From the NCBI RefSeq assembly GCF_048564905.1, contig NW_027328740.1, forward strand, positions 32,911,019 to 32,975,018: DNA of 64,000 nt, in the 5' to 3' direction. Below, piece after piece: positions 24,700 to 38,469 of the stretch. The translations under genes and the position numbers were made by a program. The notes below the pieces were generated by a model that was not told the DNA's origin, ran no database searches, and was given only the letters and a program-made list of their open reading frames with translations. Within the stretch, counting starts at the first letter, position 1. The number at the start of each line of letters is the position of its first letter. The DNA is from Vicugna pacos. Lineage: Eukaryota; Chordata; Mammalia; Artiodactyla; Camelidae.

Positions 24700-25808
24700 C
24701 CTTTAATATTGTTTTATTTTACACTTTAATTTTTATGACTACTGTTTCAAATTATTTCTTTTACTCTTGTGAACATGCTACCAGTTTGAAGTATCTATAT
24801 TTATTGCCCCTGATTACCTCTTTTTCACTCTTTAATCCATATAGTATAGTAGCATTTAAGAACATACCCAAAGAAAGTGTTGAAAGTTTCTCGTGGTCTC
24901 TCCTTAGCATTTGGTCAATGTTTTGCATATTTTTGCCATTTTATATTTCTTAGAAGACTTCTATTCTACACCTCTTATAAGGTGTCTCGGTTTTGCTTTA
25001 TCATCTCATTCAGGTTTGTTAGTTAAAGTCTTTACTTTCACTTTATATGTAAGTGATAACAGTGTAAGTATTATTGGGTGAGTGATTTCTTATTCCAGTA
25101 GTTTGAAAATACAATCTTATTTACGCTTGGCGTATGTTTTTTGCTCAGAAATCTGCTGATAGCCTAATGGGGGTTCCTTAGTAGATTATCATAACTTTTT
25201 TTGGCTGCCTTTAAAATTTCACTCTGACATTGTCTTGTCAATTTGCATATGACGTATCTTGAAGGAGGTCCATTTGTCTTAAAGTTATTGGTGTTTTGTT
25301 GGTTCATGGACTTGTATATCAGTTCCTTGCACAGGTTCGGGAAGTTATCAATTTTACTTCTTTTAATAAACCATCAGCTGCCTTCTAACTTTCTACCCCC
25401 TCCAGGATTCCACACTAATGTGCACTTCCTGAGGAAGACAATGGCTACTGTAGAATTTCCCCACTTTTAAATATCTTGAATCTCTGCCCTCTCCTATCAT
25501 TTCTAGTTTTTCATTGGTGAGTTTGCTAATCTCTCTTCCACAAAGACATTCTACCTCGAATGCTTTCTGTTGCATCCTTCATCTCATTTATTAAGTTCTC
25601 CAGGTCCTCCAATAATGTTTGATTATTTTATATTTTCAGTCTCTTTGGTAATGTATTTCTTTTCATCATTTCATTTATTCCTGAGCTCACTAAACTGCTT
25701 TCTCAGTTTTGTTTGTTGTATTGAGATTCTGTATGACAGCTATTTGGATTCTCTATTGATTATATGGCAATAGACAATTACTTTAACTTTGTTTCCTGCA
25801 GGGTTGAC

Positions 25809-25845
<37 letters not shown>

Positions 25846-26750
25846 GTGTGTGTGCTTGTGCTTCTGTGTCTGTGTCTGTGACGGTGTCTGTGTGTGTCTA
25901 TCTGTGTTAGCGTGCCCTATAAAGTTACTGTGATTGGTCTTGATCTTGATAGATTATTGCTCTGATGACACTAAATAACAGATTGGGAGTTGGAGTCCTT
26001 GTTTTTGTTTTCTGGTAGCTTGCAATATTGTACAATTATTGGTTTTACTAACCTGAGCTACCTCTGATAACATTTTAAAATAGCACTTTCCTGACGCTAC
26101 TGTGTGGATAAAAGATGTGCTTTCATTGTCACTTCTTAGAATTCTCTGATAGTTAATGCCACTGTTGTCACTGGGAAGGAGAACCCTTCCTTTTATCTGA
26201 TATCCCTTGAGAATCAGTGTACACATTGAGGAAAGGTGTAAAGAAAGGTGGGTATTTGGAATCAGGCAAGTGCCTTTGCCATGTCCAGTGTTGCAAGGTA
26301 ACTTGTCTCCACCACTGTGAATGGAGAGTAGGGACAGTTTCATGAATCGCTCAGTGTCCAAAGGATGGAAATTCTGTCTCCATTGTGGCTCCCTCCTAAT
26401 TAACTGTGACCATGAGTACTGGTGCATTTGGAGGCCGAATCTGCGTGATCCACTGAGATCCTGTTTCTACTGGGTTCTTTGAATTTATGGACTCAGATAT
26501 CCTATTCAGGGGGCCTTGGTTGCAGACACCAACTCTGGTCTTCCCTCAGTTCAGCCTCCTTTGTGTGTTTTAGTCCACCGAACTTCACCTGTTCACATGT
26601 GTTCTGGAGTATTGTTTTGTGTTGAAGTTATTTTTGTTCAGATGTGAACGTTTTACTGACTGTAGATGTAAGGGGAGAGACAAAAATAGTTTCAACTAGT
26701 GTCACATTTGAAATTATATAGTTTTACAACTAAAAGCTTAAATTCTAATT
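24700..26750 (-). mobile_element. Antisense L1-like 5' region, family uncertain (unit 2)
   Basis: Duplicate of 6,840-8,890 with the (TG)n tract at 25,811-25,905. It contains the longest minus-strand frame of this region, 157 codons at 26,427-25,954, starting MHQYSWSQLIRREPQW. In unit 1 the frame is interrupted and I see no domain, so it is not called as a gene. Confidence 0.45.
25811..25905. repeat. (TG)n microsatellite, unit 2
   Basis: Pure TG run from 25,811 to about 25,842, then imperfect TG/TC repeats. It is longer and purer than its unit 1 homologue at 7,967-8,050. Confidence 0.93.
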
Positions 26751-26779
26751 AGGAAATTATAAGAACACTAAAGAAAGTG

Positions 26780-28450
26780 AACAAATCACTTCCCTTAATA
26801 TCATAGTACTACAAAATATTTTGAATTTCCTGGGTTCTTTTCTTCAATGTTTTACCCACCTACATGCACATTTTACTAAAATATATCCCTATAATCTCTT
26901 TAAAATCAATTAAATTATTAAAATAATTCTCTGTGCTGTAAATATAGTACTTTTGGTTCTCTAATTTATTAATTGTAGCTTCAACATTTCTGTCTTCTCC
27001 ATCCTTCTACCCTTTCCCCACAGGAAACCACTACTTGGTACACTACACATATATATGTGATTCTTTTTTTGTTTTCTTATGATTGTTTCACTTATATCTT
27101 TATTTTCCTAATTTAAGTTACAACGTAGAGTGTTTTTCCCTGTATGACTTATTTTCCTATGTGCAACACCCTCTGGGTCCAGTCACATTGTTCCAAATGG
27201 CAGAATTTTACTTTTTATTATACAATGATGAAGTATTTATTATGTTATCTATATCTCACATCTATTTCAGCCAATCATCTGTTGATGGGCAGTTGAGTTG
27301 TGCTTCTACCCCTGACTACTATAAATGATGATGTTAAGAACACTGGGGGTAATATATCCTTTAAGTTAATGTTTACATTTTTTTCAGATTTATACCAAAA
27401 ACTGGAATTGCTGCAAAATATAATGCTTCTTTTTCTAGTTTTCTGTGCACCGTCCTCACTTTTACACTAGTGGATGCATCAATTTATATTTCCACCATCA
27501 TTGTTCCTGGGTTCCCTCTTATAGACATTCTTATTAATATTTGTCATTTGTAGATATTTTGTTAATAGCCATTTTGGTTGCTGTAAGATTATTTCATTCT
27601 GGTTTTGATTTATGGTTTCCTAATGAATAGCAAAGTTATGTTTCTTTATATCAGTCTAAAAATCATCCACATGTCTATTTTTGAAAAGTTTCCATGAAGA
27701 TTCTTCAACTGTTTTTAATTTGAGGTCTTTAATTTTTAAATATTGAGTCTAATATGCTATTATATATTATGGATTTTAACATCTTATTGTTCTCATTGTC
27801 TGAAATTTTTCCTTCTATTCTGTCTGTTATCATATGTCTTGTTGATGTTTTCCTTTGCTCTGCAAAAGTTTTTGCATTTCACACTTATAAAAGAAATATA
27901 ATCCCTTTATCGCAGAATACATCTATTTTTTCCTCAGTAAACTAAAAACTGTAATTGTTAGTTTTCCTTTTTTTTTTAATTTGGAGACAGATCAAAAATA
28001 AAGATTGCTATGATTTATCTCAAAGTCAGTTCTGTTCCTGTTCTTGGTCAAATATTTTATAGTTTCATGCTTTACATTTAGGTAATTAATCCATTTTTAG
28101 CTCATTTTTTTGTACTATGGAAGGAAGTACTTTTTCATCTTCCTTTTACATGTACAGTCCTGTTTTCTCAGAACTACTTTTTGAAGAGACTGCCTTTTTT
28201 CCATTTTATACTCTTGTCTCCTTCATTATAGACTAACTGATCATAGTGTGTGGGTTTATTTTCAGACTCTTTATTTTGTTCCATTGATCTCTGTGTTTCT
28301 ATAAGTGCCATATTTTGATGAATTGATTACTGTAACTTTGTAGTATGTTCTAAACTCAGGGAGGGTAATACCTACAGCTTCATTCATTTTTCAAAATAAT
28401 TTTAGAAAATTTGGGACTTTCAGATATATGTTCAAATTTTATTATTTTTC
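26780..28450 (-). mobile_element. LINE-1 3' fragment, antisense (unit 2)
   Basis: Duplicate of 8,940-10,580, with the same reverse-complement ORF2 3' end text near 27,270. It meets the sense L1 head to head at about 28,450. Confidence 0.7.
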
Positions 28451-31400
28451 TCCTTGCTTTGTGAAGAAACTTATGGATTCTGTGAAAATAGAAATTTATA
28501 AAAAGAAAAAACCTGAGAAAAATACTAAAGTGTGGAGGGTAAAACAAACATTATTAACAACAACTGGATTGTTGTAGAAATCAAATAAAAAATATATAAA
28601 GATAAATGACAGAAAAAACAAAATCCATGGGGTATAAAGAAAACAGTATTAATAGGGATGTTTATAGCAAAATAATCCCACTTATATAAATAAGAAACAT
28701 CTCTCTCTTATAACATATTCTTACCACCAAAAGACATATCAATATAATAAAAAGAAACTTGTTAGTAGAAGGAAAGTCAGCTGAAAGGACAGAATATAAT
28801 TAAATAAAATAATGATTAAAAATATAAACATTTAATCAATCTAAATAATGGCTTTTGAAACATAAATAATGTTGATAAACTTTAACCAGACACATGAGCA
28901 TAAAAGAGAGTTACAGATTAATAAGCTCAGAAATTAATGAGAAATTACAACTTATATCAAAGAAATAGAAAACATCATATGATGATACAACATATTATAT
29001 GCCAATAAAATGGAAACCCTAGAATAAACGGACCATTTCTTAGAAAGACTTAATCTCCAGAATGGAATGAGAAAGAAAACATGAACAGTTTATCACTAAT
29101 GAAATTGAATAAGTATTTAAAAAAATCTCTGTAGAAACAAAATTCCAGGCCTAGACAGCTTCACAGATGATTTCTGACAAACATTTAGAGAAGAGCTATT
29201 AACTATACTTCTCAGCGTATTCCAAAAATTTCGAGAGGATGGGAGGCTTTCTATCCCACATTTCTGTATCACACTTCTGCTAGAACTGGAACAAATATCT
29301 CCAAAAATTACAGGTTACATACTACTAGTAAGCATAGATGCAAAAACACCACTAAATTGTTAGCAAATCAAACAATACATTAAGAGGATTATGCATTATG
29401 ATTAAGTCCATTTATTTCAGGGATGCAAAGTGATTCAATACCCACAAATTAATGAGTATGATACACCACACAAACAACCTGAAGAATAAAAATTATATGG
29501 TCACCTAAATAGAGTCATAAAATGTTTTGACAAATTCAGTATCTATTTATGAATATATTCCTCCTCAAAGTGGACATGAGGAAACACACCTCAACACAGT
29601 TAAGGTCATATATGACAAGAACTCCGCTAACATGACACTCACTGATTAAAAGCTGAAAGCATCTCCAATAAAAGCAGGAAGAAGACAAGAATGCACACTC
29701 TTACCACTTTAATTCAGTATAGTATGGAAATTCTAGCCATAGCTATCCAAAATAAAAGTAAATAAAATATAGCTAATTAGGAATAGGAGCAAAAGTGTCT
29801 GTTTGCAGATTACATACTTTAAACAGAAATCTTAAAGAAGATGCCACAAAACAACTAGGGCTTATCATTGCATTTGGTAAACTTTCCGTATGTAAATTTA
29901 ACATACAGAAATCTTGCATTTCTACACACTAACAACAAGCTAACAGATAGAGAAAGTGAGGGAACTATCACATTTACAACTGCATTACAAAAAAAAAAAT
30001 CAAGAAATGTATCCAACCAAGGAGGTAAAAGACCTGTACTCAGAAATCTATAAAATATTTATAACAGAAATTGAAGATAATGCAAACAGATGAAAGAATA
30101 TACTTTGTTCGTAGATGAGGAAATAATATTGTTTAAATGACAGAATAAGCCATGGAAATACACAAATTAAATTCAGTGCCTATCAAAATACCAAGGGCAT
30201 TTTCAGAAACTTACAAAAAATAATTCTAAAATTTACATGTAAACCCAAAAGAGATGAAATCACTTAAAAAAAAAGGAAAGAAAAGAAACAAACTAAAAAG
30301 AGAAACAACTTTAACAAAAACAAAGAAGATGTATCACTGTCCCTGATTTTAAACTATAATACAAAGCTGCAGTATTTAAACGAATATGGTAGTGGCACAG
30401 AACATACAGAATAATGGAACACAACAGAATGCCTGAAAATGAAATCAGACAATTATGGTCATTAAGCCCATTACAAAAAATGAATATACAGTGGGCGAAA
30501 GGTAACCACCGGGCACATGAAACTACTCAACATCACTAAACATCAGAAAAATGCAAGTCCAAAACACAGTGAGATTTTATGTTGCTCCTGGCAGAATGAC
30601 TATTATCAAAAAGATAACAAACTTAACTGTTGGTTAGGATGTAAGAGAAACAACCCTGATACACTGCTGGTGTGAATGTAAATATGTGATGCCACTGTGG
30701 AAAACAACATGGAGCTTTAAATAAAAAGTAATAATGAAATATAATCCAAAATATACATATCAGGATACTTATTCCAAGAAAATAAAACACGAATTAGAAA
30801 AGATAAATTCAACCCTATATTCACTGCAGCATTATCCTCAATAGACAGGATATAGAAGCAAATTAATTGCTCATCAATAGATGATGGATAAAGAAGATGT
30901 GTGTTTATACTATATATATCTACCCATCTTAAGTACAGATTAATTTATATATATATATATACACACAAACACATATTTATATATATATATATATATATAT
31001 GCACACACACATAAAAATACAATGGGTTATTACTCAGCTGTAAAAATAAGTTCTTGCCATTTGCAACAAATGGGTTGACCAAGAGGATAATATGCTAAGT
31101 GAATTAAGTCAGAAATTGAATGACAAATGGTGAATGATTTTACTCATATTTGGAATTTATAACAAATGAACATAACAACACAGAAAAGGAATTATAGATA
31201 TAGAAAGAAAGAGGTTGTTCACAAGAAGGAGGGAAATGGGGTGTGGAAAAGAAAATTTGAGGAAATTAAGAAAGAAAATATTCCAGTTGCAAATTAAATG
31301 AGTCAGGGACAAGAAATGTACTATATGGGAAATAGCCAATAACTATTGAATATTTTAAATAGCAACATAACATATCTAGATATATTCTGGTGATCTGTTT

Positions 31401-31875
31401 GAATTATATTAAAAACAGCAAAGAGTATGTTGTGTAAGAGAAACTAACACAGTGTTTTAGATTAAAATACACTTCAAAAACAAACAAACATACACATAGA
31501 AAAAAATTAGATTTGTATTTAACAGAGGCAGGGTTTGGGAAAGGAGGATTTGATTAATGTACTCAAAAGCTATAAACATCCAGCCGTAAAATAATCGTGT
31601 TCTAGGGATGCGCCGTAATAACATGAAAATTAAAATTAATACTGCTTTATGTTCTATATCAATGTTGTTAAGAGAGTAGACCATAATGTTTCTCATCACA
31701 ACCAAAAGACACATTGTATTACTTTACAATTTTATCTATATGAGATAATGAATTCTCCCTAAAGTTGCTATGATATTTATTTCATGATACTTGTAAATCA
31801 AATCACTATCCTGTGCACCTAAACTTACACAATGTTTTAAGCAATTTATATCTCAATAAAAGTGGAAGAAAAAAA
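28450..31875 (+). mobile_element. LINE-1, 5'-truncated, sense (unit 2)
   Basis: Duplicate of 10,600-13,845. Decayed ORF2 from the pre-RT region to the 3' end, finishing in an A-rich stretch near 31,860. It is slightly longer than its homologue, mainly because of the TA/CA expansion at 30,946-31,012. Confidence 0.8.
30946..31012. repeat. (TA)n/(CA)n compound microsatellite, unit 2
   Basis: Two TA runs separated by a CA run and followed by another CA run. Unit 1 has only a short vestige at 12,951-12,975, so this array grew after the duplication or shrank in unit 1. Confidence 0.9.
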
Positions 31876-34800
31876 GGAAAGTCAATTGTCACTTTTTCCC
31901 ATGTCATTTCTCATGATTCTTTTTGCATCAAGTAAACTTTAGTAATGATATACTTATCCTAGGTAAAGATACTAATAAATAAGTGATTCTAATAAATTAT
32001 ACATAAGGATACCAATAAAATTAGTGTTTTGCCATGCCTTAAACTTTCTTCATGTTAACAGCCCACTGCTTCTGTAGGCAACAACATTTCATTTCGTGTA
32101 TTCATCTGAGATTAGGGAATGGATACAAATTTAAAACTGACTGCTCTTACTGTGAGTGATAAAGTTCACTGTCTCAGACCGAAAGTCTCATTTCCACAAG
32201 AGCATCTGTAAGAAATGAACATGCTAGGTTGCTAAAAATCTCAGAATGTTAAAATCTCAGAACTCCTACAATTCTTAACTGTTTTTCAATGGGAATGCAA
32301 TACTGACAAAAACTTGATTTTGGATAACAATGTGCTGTTTTCTCATGGTTGCATTATGGGATGTGAGGATAATAACTGAGATCCACAACATACATTATCG
32401 CTCAAGCGCTGGGCAAAGAATGTAAAGGTTCTGCATTTTCAGTACTGAGGACTGCTTTCAAAATGATGACTACACTCACTCTAATCCAGGTAGTCCAAGG
32501 AAAGAAAGGTTATTGCAATTTGTAGCTTAAAGGGAATAAATCAGCGGTTCAGTCTCTATAAATTATTCAAGGGGTGTTCAAAGACAAAATAAGTTGTGTC
32601 AACAATGAGAATTAAAAAAAAATTTGATATAAGCTTAAATTAAAAGGGGGACACAGTCCTGTGCTGGGCTCTGGGGACTGGAGTTTGTATATGCCTCTGT
32701 CCAATTCAAGGGTTCAGTGGCTTGGCCCTAGCATTAGCTTGGGATTCAATAAACATGTAACAAATAGTATACTGGGAGAAAGATAATCTACCTCTCTCTG
32801 ATCAGGAGAAAACCTGGTGGATCAATGAAATTCTTAATTCACAGAGATTCTGCCAGATGCAGAGGAATAATTCACTGATGACTCAACTAAGACAAACTTA
32901 GTTACAGCTTAACAATCCATCATCACACACACACACAGTGGTACAAATATTTGTAGTATTTAGTATGAAGAATTCAGTGGGCAGAGATCAGAGTATAGTT
33001 TTCAAACACCAGTCAACTTTTGTACTTTTGCCAATAGTCTAGATTTTCCCAGGTAGAAAACTACAGATGGACAAACAATATTCTTCTTTAGGATTTCTAA
33101 TTTTGAAATTAAAGTGTAGCTTTTGACTTACCAGTATAGAAACTTGTCATGATGATAACATTAAGACCCACTGTGTGATAATAGAGCTGGAAACTACCTG
33201 CTGAACCAGACAATCTGAACCCCAGACTGCTAATGTAAGCAACAAAATAATCACCATCATTGTTCAGCTGACAAACTTAAAAGCTTGATGTTTCATTTCA
33301 GGAGAAACCACTGCTGTCCAGACACAGATCTCCTGCTGCAAATGGGCTCTTTTCTTCTCTTGGTAGATGTCATATTGGTGAGATGTTGCTAGAGCTTACC
33401 CTGGCTCATTTGCCCATTCTCCAGATTATCAAAGGCTTATTCACATATGGTGACACATTTTCAGGACTCAATGTTGCCATTCCAGTCTTATCAGCTGACA
33501 CTTTCTGCATGATTGTGAGCAGAAGCCTTAGGCTCCCTGACCTTGCCAACAATTTTCCAGCATTTCAGGGTATTTCACATTCTGAAAATGCTTCACCTTT
33601 TATTTTAAATTAATGGGAAATAATCAAAGTCTTCCATGAATATTTTATATTTCCTAAAATCTGTATACATTTGGTATTCTTGCAGTTGGACAAATTTTTA
33701 ATTCTACCACCCTCACCTTGTTCTAGTCCACACATTTTAGATTGCAATTTGGTTACTGAATGCGACCACCCCAACCAAGGGTCTAGTACCACTTAGGTAC
33801 TTCCTGTGTGAAGGTTAGAAAGGACACAACTTATGTGGGGTGTATATTCCTGCATTAAATGTTTGCAATGACACGGTCTCTTCTGGACAATGCTCTGATT
33901 CTAAGAAGTAAATTAATTAGAAGGCAGTATACTTATTGGTAAGGGGAAGAGAATCAGCGCTTTTGTGTGGGTGGGTGATGAAGAGACAGGAAAAAAATCC
34001 AGCAAATGAGAATGGAATGCTTTAGGCCTCTGGAGGCATGAATTAAAAGGAAAATAATACTTTACCTCTTGTACCTACCTCAACTTACTGTCTTGAATGA
34101 ATAGTCCTTGTGCTATGAAAACAGCTAGTTTTTGGTGAAGTGTATAGACCATAACGAAATAGTTTGAAAACTATGAGAGTTTTGTTGTTTCAGGAAAGTA
34201 GATTTTGCTTAAATTCAACATGTATTTTTCATTCACTAAATACTAAAACTCATCCTGTGGCATGTGCTTTGTTTACTGTGTTATTATCCAAGTTAGACAA
34301 GGAAAGGGGGATAGACAGAAAACATCTGGAGGAGGTGGTTTTTGTGCTGGGACTGGGAAAATCTTAGTAGGTAAAAGGAGTACATCCTAACTCCAAGGAT
34401 TAGCTGGAGCAAAAGTTGTGAGTTTGGAGCTAACTCTCTTGACAAGTATTTCAATCGATGTATCTCCAGAAATAGTGAAACATAAAGAAATGCTAAGGTA
34501 GTCAGATGCCAGATCTACAAAGGAATGACTAAATTATGCTTAGTTTGTGTGCTTAGAGTTGGAAAGGCATTAACTGCCACCCTGAGGATGTAAGCTTGCC
34601 TTTGGCTGGAACATAAAAGCAACATAAATTATTGACTATAAAATAGAGCATAGATTCTTCAGGACAGGAAAAAAAGCATCAATTGGAATGCTTTGAGAAC
34701 AGCACAAAGAAGACCATAGATAAAATTACTTCTTAAATTCTACCACATTCTGATTGTGCCATCCGAGACTGCATCATGTGACCTTTATGATTCCAAGAAT

Positions 34801-35224
34801 CACATAAAAGAGACCATGATCCCTGGGCCGGTTCCTGCATTTATCATCCGTTCCAAACTACCCTGACTTAACACTTTTAATACTTTCCAGGATGAACCAG
34901 AAATCACTTAGTACTTTTACCTCTCTCCATGTTATATTCTTTTTCCAAATTCTTCCATTTTCTATTCTTCCTTCCAAGAAATTATTTAAAATTATACCCA
35001 TATTGTTCCATCAAATGATCATATCAATCAAATATCTCTTTTTTTCTTTAAATGTTATCTTAGTCTCCAGTATAACTCTTTACTCTATTTTAAAAAATAT
35101 AAGGAAAATACAGGTACACATCTATGTTTGTTGTTCAAATAAGAAAATTGCAGATATTTGTCGACATATGCCAAATCAATATTAATCTTTGTTATCCTGC
35201 ATAATCTGGTAGTCATCTGTTAGA
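31876..35224. other. HSFY 3'-flanking region, no assigned gene (unit 2)
   Basis: Duplicate of 13,846-17,187. The counterpart of the 111-codon minus-strand frame of unit 1 is interrupted here (around 33,430). The 67-codon plus-strand frame at 34,164-34,367 aligns to 16,139-16,345 at most positions. The short (CA)n at 32,925-32,938 is conserved. No gene can be supported. Confidence 0.5.
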
Positions 35225-36901
35225 TCAGTTGTAATTAGCATGACATTCATAAACTGAGGTTGGCTGATAAGTTGGCCTTGAAAGAGAGGTAGCTGATGTA
35301 TCAGCTATCACTGGCACTGGAAACCGTGGGGTACTCCCAGTTGAAGTTTAGGAAAAGACCTTCATTGGCAGATATGTTGTGATATCTTTTTGGAAAAGTA
35401 GAAGGCTCCACCATTAGTCCAAAATAATTGCTCTGTATGGGAGACAAGATGCTTTACTGAGAACTAGAAGTTGTAGTTGTAATGAAGTTCACACCACAGC
35501 CATTTGCTTCATTGTAGCTGCTTTGAGAGTGCCCGTGGACAGTGGTCAACTGATTTAAAATAGCACGTTGATCCACTGCAATATTGTTCTGGTGGTCTAA
35601 ATGACATTGATGATGGAGGAGAAAAATCACCTCTGATCAGGTTAGTTGTATCACCAAGTACGTGGCTAGTAGACGGCTTTCTTATTAGAGGCATGTTTAA
35701 ATTTGCAGAAAGTAAAAATGAACTTTCTACACTAGTGTCAGCCACAAAACAAGAATTATGGTTATGCACATTACCCTCTGCTTTAAAGTGCTTCTTTTTG
35801 AAATCTTAAGCCAATGAAAATACCAGAGAGCCATTTTTATTCACAACTCTTCTTTTTATTCTCACTAAAACCTGGGGACAACCTCGTTTAAGATTTCGAT
35901 TATGGCAGAACTGTAGCTAAAACCAAAGGAGAAAAATTTTAGTAATATTTTAAAACAAAACACAAGACTATATTAAGCCTAACCTATAAAATCTCAGATT
36001 TCACGTTTACTATGCAATGATATTATCATAAAAATGTGTACAATGCTGACTATATTTTGAAATTCCATATTTGGAATATACACATTTAAATAGAATAGTC
36101 ATCAAATTTAAGAAGTAAGCATTTGCAGCAACGGTGAAAGCAACTTTTAAAAAAAAAGCTTTAATACCTTCATTTAGATTTCTTTTAAGATTCATAGTTG
36201 CTAGGAACGTTTTGCATAATCTTGAATAGTTAAGGCACTGTCTTAATTTTTAGAAAAAATAAAGAATTTCAGCCTTTGTAGTTTTATAGAATTTCAAAAT
36301 CTTGCTTTACATTTATATTACCATATTTTGATATACAAAATAAAATTTTATATATACGTTACCAAGTCATAACTACAATTACTGAATTCCTTGCTTAAAA
36401 CAGAGACTTCTTTCTCTTCTGCCAGAAAGTCAGCTGGACAAGAAGATTTTTGCAAATTCTGCCGCAATTTACTAAACCCATAAATGTTAAGCTGTCTAAG
36501 TAAACTTTTCATACTTCCAGTTTCAAATAATCTGAAAGGGGCCTATCGTTCCAACACTTCCTTCTTAAAGACAGCTTCACCAATCACTATGGAAGATCCA
36601 GTATAACCCCACCAGATGGATTTAAATTGGTCACTCCCAGCCATTTTCCAGAGTTTTCCTGGAAATGTCAGAGAACGAAAATCATTATCTTCACCTGATT
36701 CTGAGACACAATGTATGTAACATGGTCTTTTTATCAAGGATTCTTCAGACAAATTCTGAAAAGCATTTTCTTCAAACATAGACTTCAAGACAAGTCCCCA
36801 GAGATTGTTTGATCACACAATAGAGATCTACCAGAGTTTCCTGAACCAGTTGGTCCGTCTTTATGAGACACATCTTGAATTTCTGAAGAAACAGGTGTCA
36901 T
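35225..36901 (-). pseudogene. HSFY: HSFY-like heat shock factor, copy 2, disrupted in both exons
   Basis: Duplicate of the copy 1 locus with the same two-exon layout. Exon 1 runs 36,901-36,390 (512 bp, one base shorter than copy 1), the intron is 473 bp, and exon 2 runs 35,916-35,225. The ATG survives, but the second and third codons differ from copy 1 (MTPVSSE). Damage in exon 1: a 1-base deletion near codon 38 causes an immediate stop, codon 120 (Lys in copy 1) is TAG at 36,545-36,543, and the splice donor reads GA instead of GT at 36,389-36,388. Damage in exon 2: TAA at 35,808-35,806, a 1-base insertion just after the PPEQ block (near 35,581), and a TAA after the Thr/Ser run (near 35,455). 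The acceptor AG at 35,918-35,917 is intact. The DNA-binding helix MKSLLRQLNIYGFSK is still readable. It is more decayed than copy 1. Confidence 0.93.
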
Positions 36902-37740
36902 CTCAAATAACTTTTTCTACTGCTACTTTTCTAATCTGCATGTTTTTGAGCACTGCAGCTACAAATGCTGTTCTGGCAGGCCTGCACAGATAAACTGCTA
37001 GGCCATCACAATGGTTCTCAACTTGAGAAGATGCGACATCACAAAACGACTGGTCTCCTAGCAACCCAAGTGTAACATTAAGCCAGTGTTTATTTCTCAT
37101 TCATCCAGTTAAAATGAAACATATAGGATACTTATTTTTATAGTGTGATCTGCAAATATTATCCCCACAAAATCTTTTTAAATAATTTAATTTTTGGGTC
37201 TATGAAATAAAACCAATCTCCATACTTTTGTACACAAATTTATAACAGATTTATGAACAGAGTATAAATAATGCACAAAATATATAAAATAATTTTAAAG
37301 TTATGGAATTTAAAGTGAAATTTGTGTTAAGCCTGTACAGAAAATTTATACCTATTACATTATAATTTGTAATTAAAGTGAAACAATTTTATTTGGAAAT
37401 GGAAGTAGTTATTTATCTGTTTACTTTACAATAAGTAGCTCTATATTCAAAACATGAGCAGAATAATTATCAGTGTATTTGGTATGTTTATTAATAAATG
37501 GTAAATATTTATGAAATAAAAATAGATTAAAGTAATCAATCAAACTTGAGAAATCCCTAAGGGGGTAATTTTTGTTTTAAATTGTAATTCAGTGCTATAA
37601 GTAAAACAAATAACATATTTATTTTGTTTGTAATTCATGAATTATCACCTTTTGCCATTCTTTCACTCAGAAGTTTTTCAGTCCTAGAAGGAATAAATTT
37701 TCTTGTCATCTTTATAATCCATACTCTTGGGGCTTCTGTT
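36902..37740. other. HSFY 5' flank, nothing else recognised (unit 2)
   Basis: Duplicate of 18,867-19,740. The first 200 bases upstream of the former start codon are the best-conserved part (open minus-strand frame 37,100-36,903). The remainder is AT-rich without a recognisable repeat. Confidence 0.5.
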
Positions 37741-37744
37741 AAGT

Positions 37745-37835
37745 GTTCCAAAATGAGGTTGATAAATACACTTATAAACAAGATCCTGGGTTCAATAAAC
37801 AGTGCCTTCATTAAGGGGAAAACAAACAATCAAAA
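37745..37835 (+). mobile_element. tRNA-derived SINE fragment, camelid-like (unit 2)
   Basis: Duplicate of the fragment at 19,740-19,840: 'gatcctgggttcaata' followed by 'cagtgccttcattaa' and an A/CAAA-rich tail. This copy keeps 'cagt' where unit 1 has 'catt', which brings it closer to the SINE consensus I remember. Confidence 0.55.
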
Positions 37836-38469
37836 ACAAAGAAATAACAGTATATGTGGGTTTCGGTGGAAAAGACCAGGTAATGCATTATAGGAAGCAA
37901 TATGTTTCTCAGACCTGAAACAGTTGGCATTGTTAGCATAATGCGGCATTTTAAGGCAAGTGTTTTGTACACTAATTGTTAATAAAAGCTAGGTTTTGTA
38001 TCACTAAACTGTAGTAAATCCAGCTCTACCAAAATTTGTATTCTTTATTTAGACATAAATTTCATTAAACATAAGCCAAATTCAAAATGAGAGATAAAAT
38101 TTTGAAATAAATAAATATTCACTCAATCTACAATGTAAATTTTTCCTTCAGTATTTGTATATTCCATTCTGTGTAAATATTAGCAAGTTGAATTCATGGC
38201 ATATTATAAGTATTATAAAGTATAGTTAAGTTGGACTTAATCCTGATTCATAAATTTTATTTAACATACACAAATCAATAAATGTGATACCATCTGTTAA
38301 ATAACAAATAATTGGAAAATAACAATCTCAAAATATGTAGGAAAATTATTAACAGATCTGATCTTAACTTTTAAAAAAATTCTTAACAAATTCGCTCTAG
38401 ATAGAATATGACAAGACATAATAAAAGCCATATATTAAAAACTCATGACTATCTTCAAGTTCAATATTA

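Noticed and set aside
25954-26427. 157-codon minus-strand frame as a possible small gene
   Set aside because: It is interrupted in unit 1, has no recognisable domain, and lies in antisense L1-like sequence next to a (TG)n tract.
17188-36901. Processed (retroposed) pseudogenes
   Set aside because: Both copies keep a 473-bp intron at the HSFY exon boundary, and there is no poly(A) tail.
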